Shown here one piece after another: positions 58,789 to 64,000 of a stretch of 64,000 nt of DNA. The notes beneath the pieces are model-generated. The model saw nothing but the letters and a program-made list of their open reading frames with translations. It did no database searches and had not been told where the DNA came from. Every line of letters starts with the position of its first letter. Position 1 is the stretch's first letter. Location: assembly GCF_024170405.1 (NCBI RefSeq), contig NZ_JALJYC010000016.1, positions 1-64,000 on the forward strand. Direction: 5' to 3'. Position numbers and translations under genes: made by a program. The DNA is from Neisseria perflava. Lineage in GTDB: Bacteria > Pseudomonadota > Gammaproteobacteria > Burkholderiales > Neisseriaceae.

Positions 58789-59151
58789 ATGTACGAAGTC
58801 AACCGCAGCGTTTTCCTGCTGATTCCGCTGGAGCCGTTTTGGAACTGGCTGCAATCCCTGCCGGGCAACCATCTGGCCGGATTGAGCTTGGAAGATTTAC
58901 AGGCGGACGCCAATTCCTATCTGGTGCGCCCGTGCGAAACCGCCGATGAAGTGTGGGACGAAATCGAAAGCCGTTTTGAAGATATTTTTGCCGCAGAGCT
59001 GGCCGACTGGTGCGAAGACGAGCGGGAATGGCCGGATTTGCACGCGGATATTTTCAACGAATGGTTCGATATCCAGCTTTCCACCGTGATTACCGATTTG
59101 GAAAGCGAGCCATTGGCGCGGGAAGAATTCCGCCCGCTGACCCTGAATTAA
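58789..59151 (+). CDS. Acidic hypothetical protein
   Basis: A 120-residue soluble protein rich in Glu, Asp and Trp, beginning MYEVNRSVFLLIPLEPFWNWLQS, with no signal peptide or membrane segment. AAAGGA precedes the ATG. It is followed closely by the thioesterase and TlpA-like genes (16-base gap, then overlap), so the three are probably one transcript. No family is recognised; the strong acidity and conserved-looking Trp residues suggest a protein-binding role. Confidence 0.75.
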   Translation: MYEVNRSVFLLIPLEPFWNWLQSLPGNHLAGLSLEDLQADANSYLVRPCETADEVWDEIESRFEDIFAAELADWCEDEREWPDLHADIFNEWFDIQLSTVITDLESEPLAREEFRPLTLN

Positions 59152-59167
59152 CCGGATTCAACCGCCG

Positions 59168-59557
59168 ATGAAGATCCGTGTGCGCAATTACCATCTCGAC
59201 GGCTACGGCCATGTCAACCATGCGCGCTACCTCGAATTTCTCGAAGAAGCGCGCTGGCTGTTTTTCGAGCAACACGGCTTGCTGCCGCTGCCCGGCGGTT
59301 TGCAGCTGGTGGTGGCGCGTATCGACATCCGCTACCGCCGCCCTGCCGTGGACGGTGTTGAATTGCAAATCATCAGCGAAATCAAAGAGCTGACGGTACG
59401 TCATTTTTTGGTGCGGCAAACCATTTTGCTGGCCGCAAGCGGTAAAAGCGCGGCAGAAGCCGACATTACCATTATGCCGGTGGACGGCAGCAGCGGCCGC
59501 GCCGTGCGTATGCCAGAAACCCTGTTAACCACCCTGCAAGCTTTCTCTTCTCTATGA
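59168..59557 (+). CDS. Acyl-CoA thioesterase, 4HBT hot-dog family (YbgC-like)
   Basis: A 129-residue hot-dog-fold protein with the 4HBT signature YHLDGYGHVNHARYLEFLEEARW, where an Asp near residue 11 is the usual catalytic acid, and RIDIRYRRPA. Such enzymes hydrolyse acyl-CoA or acyl-ACP thioesters. Its stop overlaps the next start (ATGA), so they are coupled. Substrate is unknown. Confidence 0.85.
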   Translation: MKIRVRNYHLDGYGHVNHARYLEFLEEARWLFFEQHGLLPLPGGLQLVVARIDIRYRRPAVDGVELQIISEIKELTVRHFLVRQTILLAASGKSAAEADITIMPVDGSSGRAVRMPETLLTTLQAFSSL

Positions 59558-60042
59558 AAAAACTGCTGACCCTTGCCGCCGTCGTGATTGTCGGCGCACT
59601 GCTGGCGTTTGTCCTTATGCCCGCTAACAAACCCGCACCTGCCTTTTCCCTCGCCGATTTAAACGGCAAGCCTGTTGCCAATGCCGATTTGCAGGGCAAA
59701 GTGACCTTTATCAATTTTTGGTTTCCTTCCTGCCCCGGCTGCGTGAGCGAAATGCCCAAAGTCATCAAAATGGCGAAAGACTATCAGGGCAAGGATTTTC
59801 AGGTTTTGGGTATCGCCGAACCCATCGACCCGCTGGCGAGCGTACATGAATACGTCAAGCAATACGGCCTGCCGTTTACCGTGATGTACGACGGCGACAA
59901 AGCCGCCGCGCAAGCCTTCGGTACGCAGGTGTACCCGACCTCGTTTCTGATTAACAAAAAAGGCGAAGTGCTGAAGACTTTTGTCGGCGAACCGGATTTT
60001 ACCGAGTTGTATCGGGAGATTGATAGGGAATTGGCGAAATAA
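59554..60042 (+). CDS. TlpA-like thiol-disulfide protein
   Basis: A 162-residue membrane-anchored thioredoxin-fold protein. One N-terminal helix (residues 4-22) precedes the redox motif CPGC (Cys60, Cys63) in FWFPSCPGCVSEMPKV, with the cis-Pro region in VYPTSFLIN. AhpC/TSA-TlpA family members in the periplasm reduce thiols for cytochrome maturation or repair. It is translationally coupled to the thioesterase gene. The specific substrate is open. Confidence 0.85.
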   Translation: MKKLLTLAAVVIVGALLAFVLMPANKPAPAFSLADLNGKPVANADLQGKVTFINFWFPSCPGCVSEMPKVIKMAKDYQGKDFQVLGIAEPIDPLASVHEYVKQYGLPFTVMYDGDKAAAQAFGTQVYPTSFLINKKGEVLKTFVGEPDFTELYREIDRELAK

Positions 60043-60059
60043 GCCAATTTCGATATGCT

Positions 60060-60096
60060 AAGGCCGTCTGAAAACAGATGATTTTCAGACGGCCTT
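60060..60096. terminator. DUS inverted-repeat hairpin after the tlpA-like gene
   Basis: Fifteen-base arms, 17 bases past the stop, between convergent genes. Confidence 0.7.
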
Positions 60097-60104
60097 GGAA
60101 GCAT

Positions 60105-60133
60105 AAAAAAGCGGACATTAAGTCCGCTTTTTT
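60105..60133. terminator. Rho-independent terminator of sodB
   Basis: AAAAAAGCGGAC and GTCCGCTTTTTT around a 5-base loop, 17 bases past the sodB stop on the minus strand. Symmetric A/T flanks let it work both ways. Confidence 0.88.
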
Positions 60134-60150
60134 ATGACCGGCAAACCGGA

Positions 60151-60774
60151 TTAAGCGCCCACGCTTTCAAAGCGTTTTTCGGCTTCGTCCCAGTTGACCA
60201 CGTTCCAGAACTCTTTGATGTAGTCCGGGCGGCGGTTTTGGAATTTCAGGTAGTAGGCATGTTCCCAAACGTCCAAGCCGATAATCGGGTAGCCTTTGCA
60301 ACCGGCCACGGCTTCGCCCATCAGCGGGGTGTCTTGGTTGGGGGTGGAAACCACTTTCAGACGGCCTTCGTCGGCAACCAGCCATGCCCAGCCTGAGCCG
60401 AAGCGGGAAGCGGCGGCTTTTTCAAACTCGGCTTGGAAGGCTTCTACCGAACCGAAATCGCGCTCGATGGCGGCTTTCAGTTTGCCTTGCAGAGTCGTGC
60501 CTTTTTTCAGGATTTTCCAGAAGAAGCTGTGGTTGGCATGGCCGCCGGCGTTGTTGCGCAAAACGGTTTGTTTGTCGGCGGGCAGTTCGCTCAGACGGGC
60601 AACCAGCTCTTCGGCAGACAAATCGGCAAACGCAGGCAGGCTTTCTAAGGCGGCGTTGGCGTTGTTAACGTAAGCCTGATGGTGTTTGCTGTGGTGGATG
60701 TTCATGGTCATTTCATCGAAATGCGGTTCCAAAGCGTCGTAGGCATAGCCCAATTCGGGTAATGTATAAGCCAT
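60151..60774 (-). CDS. sodB: Superoxide dismutase (Fe/Mn)
   Basis: A 207-residue cytoplasmic superoxide dismutase. Metal ligands are His27 (NIHHSKHHQAY), the His of NHSFFWKIL, and Asp and His of LDVWEHAYYLKFQNRRPDYIKEFWNVVNW. It resembles SodB iron enzymes, with the GSGWAWLV motif; metal choice cannot be fixed by eye. AAGGAG lies before the ATG. Confidence 0.95.
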   Translation of the reverse strand: MAYTLPELGYAYDALEPHFDEMTMNIHHSKHHQAYVNNANAALESLPAFADLSAEELVARLSELPADKQTVLRNNAGGHANHSFFWKILKKGTTLQGKLKAAIERDFGSVEAFQAEFEKAAASRFGSGWAWLVADEGRLKVVSTPNQDTPLMGEAVAGCKGYPIIGLDVWEHAYYLKFQNRRPDYIKEFWNVVNWDEAEKRFESVGA

Positions 60775-60840
60775 TGTGTTCTCCTTACGGTTGTGGGTGT
60801 GGTGAAAAATATCTTTGACAATTTGAAGATAGTAATGCGT

Positions 60841-60846
60841 ATTATA
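60841..60846 (-). promoter_or_regulatory. Extended -10 of sodB
   Basis: On the minus strand TGT-TATAAT about 70 bases before the start codon. No good -35 is visible. Confidence 0.55.
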
Positions 60847-60948
60847 ACACTGCGCAAGCAGGAAAGCCCCCGCAGGCTATCAGGGAAAGAGCGGTTTTGC
60901 ACCCGTTTACACAAAGCGGCTTTTGCACGCGGCCGCGCCGAGAATATG

Positions 60949-60977
60949 CCGACAAACAGCCGCTTATCCTTTATAAT
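60949..60977 (+). promoter_or_regulatory. Probable obgE promoter
   Basis: CCGACA at 60949-60954 and TATAAT at 60972-60977 with 17-base spacing, 75 bases before the start codon; two DUS lie in the leader. Confidence 0.6.
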
Positions 60978-61051
60978 GCGCGACATATCCGAATATCTTT
61001 CAGACGGCTCACATTTGACCAAAGGCCGTCTGAAAACCCTTGAGAAGACAC

Positions 61052-62206
61052 ATGAAATTTATTGACGAAGCAAAAATCGAAGTGGTGGCCGGCAAAGGCG
61101 GCAACGGCGCGGCGAGTTTCCGCCGTGAAAAATTCGTGCCGCGCGGCGGGCCCGATGGCGGCGACGGCGGCAAAGGCGGCAGCGTATGGGCGGTGGCCGA
61201 TGAAAACCTGAATACGCTGGTGGAATACCGTTTTGTGAAACGCTACCAAGCCAAAAACGGCGAAAAAGGCCACGGTGCCGACCGCTACGGCGCTGGCGCA
61301 GACGACATCGAACTGCGAATGCCCGTCGGCACGCTCATCCGCGACTTGGACACCGACGAAATCGTTGCCGACCTCACCCACCACGGCCAACGCGTGGTGT
61401 TGGCGCGCGGCGGCAAAGGCGGTTTGGGCAATATCCACTTCAAATCCTCGGTCAACCGTGCGCCCAAGCAGGCTACGCCGGGCGAAGAAGGCGAAGCGCG
61501 TTCGCTGCAACTGGAATTGAAAGTCTTGGCCGACGTCGGCCTCTTGGGTATGCCGAACGCCGGTAAATCCACGCTGATTACCGCCGTTTCCGCCGCCCGC
61601 CCGAAAATCGCCGATTACCCGTTTACCACCATGCACCCCAACTTGGGCGTGGTGCGCCTCGACGAAAACCACAGCTTCGTGATGGCCGATATTCCCGGCC
61701 TGATTGAAGGCGCTGCCGAAGGCGCGGGCTTGGGACACCGTTTCCTGAAACACCTGCAACGTACAGGCCTCTTGCTGCACGTGGTCGATTTGGCACCGTT
61801 TGACGAGAGCGTCAACCCCGCCGAAGAAGCGCTGGCGATTGTGGAAGAGCTGCGCAAATTCGATGCCGAGCTTTACGACAAACCGCGCTGGCTGGTGCTC
61901 AACAAACTCGATATGCTCGACGAAGAAGAAGCCGAAGCGCGTACTGCCGAGTTTCTCAAACAAATCGGCTGGGACTATCCCGCGCCCGACGACCGCTTCG
62001 AATTCGACATGACCACCCCGCGCCTGTTTAAAATCAGCGCCTTGGCGCATCAGGGCACGCAGGATTTGGTGCGCCAAATCAACCAATACCTGAGCGAGAA
62101 AAAACGCTTGGCCGCGTTGGAGGAAGAAGCAGCCAAAGCCGCCGAACAGCAGGAAATCGCCGCGCAGCAGCCGAAAACGGATACCAGTGTGTTTTTGGCA
62201 GAGTGA
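61052..62206 (+). CDS. obgE: GTPase ObgE/CgtA
   Basis: A 384-residue essential GTPase of late 50S assembly and stringent response. The Gly-rich Obg fold (GKGGNGAASFRREKFVPRGGPDGGDGGKGGSVW) is followed by the G domain: G1 GMPNAGKSTL, G3 DIPGLIEGA and G4 NKLD. The tail is Ala/Glu/Gln-rich. The start at 61052 gives MKFIDEAKI; an ATG four codons upstream is possible. Confidence 0.97.
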   Translation: MKFIDEAKIEVVAGKGGNGAASFRREKFVPRGGPDGGDGGKGGSVWAVADENLNTLVEYRFVKRYQAKNGEKGHGADRYGAGADDIELRMPVGTLIRDLDTDEIVADLTHHGQRVVLARGGKGGLGNIHFKSSVNRAPKQATPGEEGEARSLQLELKVLADVGLLGMPNAGKSTLITAVSAARPKIADYPFTTMHPNLGVVRLDENHSFVMADIPGLIEGAAEGAGLGHRFLKHLQRTGLLLHVVDLAPFDESVNPAEEALAIVEELRKFDAELYDKPRWLVLNKLDMLDEEEAEARTAEFLKQIGWDYPAPDDRFEFDMTTPRLFKISALAHQGTQDLVRQINQYLSEKKRLAALEEEAAKAAEQQEIAAQQPKTDTSVFLAE

Positions 62207-62215
62207 TTGAGATTG

Positions 62216-62255
62216 AGGCCGTCTGAAAAATTTGTTATCGTGTTTCAGACGGCCT
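62216..62255. terminator. DUS inverted-repeat hairpin after obgE
   Basis: Twelve-base DUS arms, 10 bases past the obgE stop. It is also the left border of the toxin-antitoxin pair. Confidence 0.65.
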
Positions 62256-62276
62256 GTTTATCCTAAGGAGTGTACG

Positions 62277-62528
62277 ATGCTTGCCCAAATCGAACTCAGT
62301 CCCAGCCGTGCGGCGGCTTTAGCCAAATTGGAGCAGGAAACCGGCGAGAGCCAAAGCAGCCTGCTGCTGAAAATGTTTGACAGCTATATCGAACAAAAGC
62401 GCGAATACGACGAGCTTTCCGCCGCAGTTGCACGCGGACGGGCAGATATTGCCGCAGGGCGCTCCGTATCACATGATGACGCAGTAAGTCGCGCCCGCAA
62501 TATGCTGCGCGGGAAAGCGGCACAATGA
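62277..62528 (+). CDS. RHH-type antitoxin
   Basis: An 83-residue protein with an N-terminal ribbon-helix-helix-like segment (LAQIELSPSRAAALAKLEQETGESQSSLLLKMFDSYI) and a charged C-terminal tail that would contact the toxin. AAGGAG precedes the ATG. Its TGA overlaps the toxin ATG (ATGA). It would repress its own operon and bind the ParE/RelE-type toxin. The family is judged by architecture and context. Confidence 0.75.
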   Translation: MLAQIELSPSRAAALAKLEQETGESQSSLLLKMFDSYIEQKREYDELSAAVARGRADIAAGRSVSHDDAVSRARNMLRGKAAQ

Positions 62529-62821
62529 ATATCCGATGGTCAAACGAAGCCGAAGAAGGACTGATGACCATATTATCCCAAGTTGCTGATTTTTCTGGTG
62601 TGGCCAGCGCTGAGAAATACCTCAACGAATTTGAACGGCTAATCGAGCTTGCCGCCGCCAACCCGCGCATGGGCAAAACCGGCCTGATTCCGAATACGTG
62701 CGAGCTGTTTCCCATCCACGGCAAATATCGGATTGTGTATGAAATACAAGATGATATTTTCTGGATTGTGGCGCTGAAATCAACACGGCAATTACACGGA
62801 GAATCATTACAGGCCGTCTGA
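62525..62821 (+). CDS. ParE/RelE-superfamily toxin
   Basis: A 98-residue protein with the RelE/ParE fold pattern: IRWSNEAEEGLMTILSQVADFSG at the N-terminus, and GLIPNTCELFPIHGKYRIVYEIQDDIFWIVALKSTRQ at the C-terminus. ParE members poison gyrase while RelE members cut mRNA; this one looks closer to ParE, but the target is not certain. The stop codon is the TGA of a DUS, and the gene ends Gln-Ala-Val. It is coupled to the antitoxin gene. Confidence 0.82.
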   Translation: MNIRWSNEAEEGLMTILSQVADFSGVASAEKYLNEFERLIELAAANPRMGKTGLIPNTCELFPIHGKYRIVYEIQDDIFWIVALKSTRQLHGESLQAV

Positions 62822-62837
62822 ATGTTTCAGACGGCCT
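62811..62837. terminator. DUS hairpin overlapping the toxin stop codon
   Basis: Twelve-base DUS arms with a 3-base loop. The left DUS encodes the last residues and stop of the toxin. Confidence 0.7.
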
Positions 62838-62876
62838 CCCCTATTGTCTCCTTTTATTAATATTTCCAAATTTACC

Positions 62877-64000
62877 ATGCTAAACCTCTACAACACCCTA
62901 ACCCGCCAAAAAGAACCTTTTTCCCCGCTAAATCCCGAAAACGTGCGCATGTATGTGTGCGGCATGACGGTGTACGACTACTGCCACCTCGGGCATGCCC
63001 GCGTGATGGTGGTGTTTGACATGATTGCCCGCTGGCTGCGTCAGAGCGGTTATCCGCTCACTTATGTGCGCAACATTACCGACATCGACGACAAAATCAT
63101 CGCCCGCGCCGCCGAAAACGGCGAAACCATAGGCGAATTGACCGCGCGTTTTATCGAAGCGATGAACGAAGACGCCGACGCACTGGGCGTGTTGCGCCCC
63201 GATGTCGAGCCCAAGGCCACCGCGCATATCCCGCAGATGATTGCCATGATTGAAGCGCTGATTGCCAAAGGCAAGGCATATGCGGCGGACAACGGCGACG
63301 TATATTACGCCGTGCGCGAGTTTGCCGCCTACGGCCAGCTTTCCGGCAAATCGCTGGACGATCTGCGGGCGGGCGAGCGCGTGGAGGTAGACGGTTTCAA
63401 ACGCGACCCGCTGGATTTTGTGTTGTGGAAAGCCGCCAAAGCGGGCGAACCGGCGTGGGAGAGCCCGTGGGGGGCAGGCCGCCCGGGTTGGCACATCGAA
63501 TGTTCGGCCATGGGCGGAAACCTGTTCGGCGACACCTTCGACATCCACGGCGGCGGCGCGGATTTGCAGTTTCCGCACCATGAAAACGAAATCGCCCAAA
63601 GCGTGGGCGCGCTCGGCCATACCTGCGGCCACGACCACGGCGGCAAAACCATCGCCAGCCACGTCAAATACTGGCTGCACAACGGCTTTATCCGCGTAGA
63701 CGGCGAAAAAATGTCCAAATCGCTGGGCAATTTCTTCACCATCCGCGAAGTGCTGAAACAATACGATGCCGAAGTGGTGCGCTTTTTCATCCTGCGCGCC
63801 CACTACCGCAGCCCGCTGAACTACTCCGACGCGCATCTGGACGACGCCAAAGGCGCCTTGACCCGCCTCTACACCACGCTGAAAAACACCGCGCCGTCCG
63901 AATTCGCTTTGAGCGCGGAAGCCAACGGCTACACCCGCCGTTTCTTCGCCGCGATGGACGACGATTTCAATACCGTGGAAGCCGTGGCGGTCTTGTTTGA
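62877..64000 (+). CDS. cysS: Cysteinyl-tRNA synthetase (partial, 3' end beyond window)
   Basis: The first 374 or so codons of a class I synthetase charging tRNA-Cys. The zinc ligand Cys28 (YVCGMTVYD), HLGH at residues 37-40 (HIGH motif), ECSAMGGNLFGDTFDIHGGGADLQFPHHENEIAQ (zinc site) and KMSKS at 278-282 are all present. The gene runs off the right edge with its anticodon-binding domain incomplete. The start at 62877 gives the usual MLNLYNTLTRQKEPF. Confidence 0.97.
   Translation, partial: MLNLYNTLTRQKEPFSPLNPENVRMYVCGMTVYDYCHLGHARVMVVFDMIARWLRQSGYPLTYVRNITDIDDKIIARAAENGETIGELTARFIEAMNEDADALGVLRPDVEPKATAHIPQMIAMIEALIAKGKAYAADNGDVYYAVREFAAYGQLSGKSLDDLRAGERVEVDGFKRDPLDFVLWKAAKAGEPAWESPWGAGRPGWHIECSAMGGNLFGDTFDIHGGGADLQFPHHENEIAQSVGALGHTCGHDHGGKTIASHVKYWLHNGFIRVDGEKMSKSLGNFFTIREVLKQYDAEVVRFFILRAHYRSPLNYSDAHLDDAKGALTRLYTTLKNTAPSEFALSAEANGYTRRFFAAMDDDFNTVEAVAVLF

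Noticed and set aside
60971..62086. Open frame of 371 codons on the minus strand
   Set aside because: Antisense to obgE, a shadow frame caused by codon bias.

Overview
The window comes from a Neisseria species. Copies of the 12-base DNA uptake sequence (DUS) in its AG form (AGGCCGTCTGAA) are scattered throughout, with a minority of the AT form (ATGCCGTCTGAA) typical of meningococcus and gonococcus. Gene order (minCDE-oxyR, the rpsB-to-lpxB run, a six-gene mla operon) also fits Neisseria. Dominance of the AG form points to a commensal species rather than N. meningitidis or N. gonorrhoeae. Species assignment is inference. Almost everything is ordinary chromosome of moderately high GC content. 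No rRNA, CRISPR array, prophage or complete insertion sequence was seen.

Layout. 1-800: AT-rich foreign stretch with a membrane-protein gene broken by three frameshifts. 0.9-4.7 kb: photolyase homologue, glycine-zipper lipoprotein, CopD-like and TerC membrane proteins, Ala-rich lipoprotein. 4.8-6.6 kb: tRNA-Lys and lysS. 6.7-9.7 kb: surface-glycan genes (DUF4422 transferase, UDP-galactopyranose mutase, GT2). 10-13.6 kb: alanine/glycine symporter, Tat-exported lipoprotein esterase, DUF2127 protein. 13.7-16.5 kb: minCDE-oxyR operon. 16.6-22.2 kb: DUF2520 dehydrogenase-like protein, Spy/CpxP-like protein, mqo, TM2 protein, an Ogt homologue lacking its catalytic Cys, and 5-formyl-THF cyclo-ligase.

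22.5-41.8 kb is the conserved translation/envelope cluster rpsB-tsf-pyrH-frr-uppS-cdsA-dxr-rseP-bamA-skp-lpxD-fabZ-lpxA-lpxB-rnhB. It makes ribosomal and nucleotide-metabolism proteins, isoprenoid and phospholipid precursors, the outer-membrane protein assembly machine and lipid A. Two insertions interrupt it: a HepT/MntA toxin-antitoxin pair between pyrH and frr, and two tandem TPR-glycosyltransferase paralogues between dxr and rseP.

41.9-54 kb: orphan ABC binding protein, DUF1330 protein, Hsp31/HchA, ParA, RsmG, a Gln-rich lipoprotein, an MFS exporter, a Dam-replacing (DpnI-like) endonuclease followed by an unrecognised 43-residue acidic peptide with a Cys-containing tail, MnmG, a GT-C membrane glycosyltransferase and ribosomal protein L31. 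54.3-58.5 kb: mlaFEDCBA, the retrograde phospholipid transport system. 58.8-64 kb: acidic hypothetical protein, thioesterase, TlpA-like thioredoxin, SodB, ObgE, a RHH/ParE-type toxin-antitoxin pair and the 5' part of cysS.

Transcription usually ends at hairpins made from two inverted DUS. Several gaps carry short inverted-repeat elements: one clear Correia-type element with altered ends, at least three other MITE-like palindromes, and a dispersed GTAGG...CCTAC palindrome family. The points most worth following up are the 43-residue peptide behind the DpnI-like nuclease, the PTHR active site of the Ogt homologue, and the MITE-like elements.
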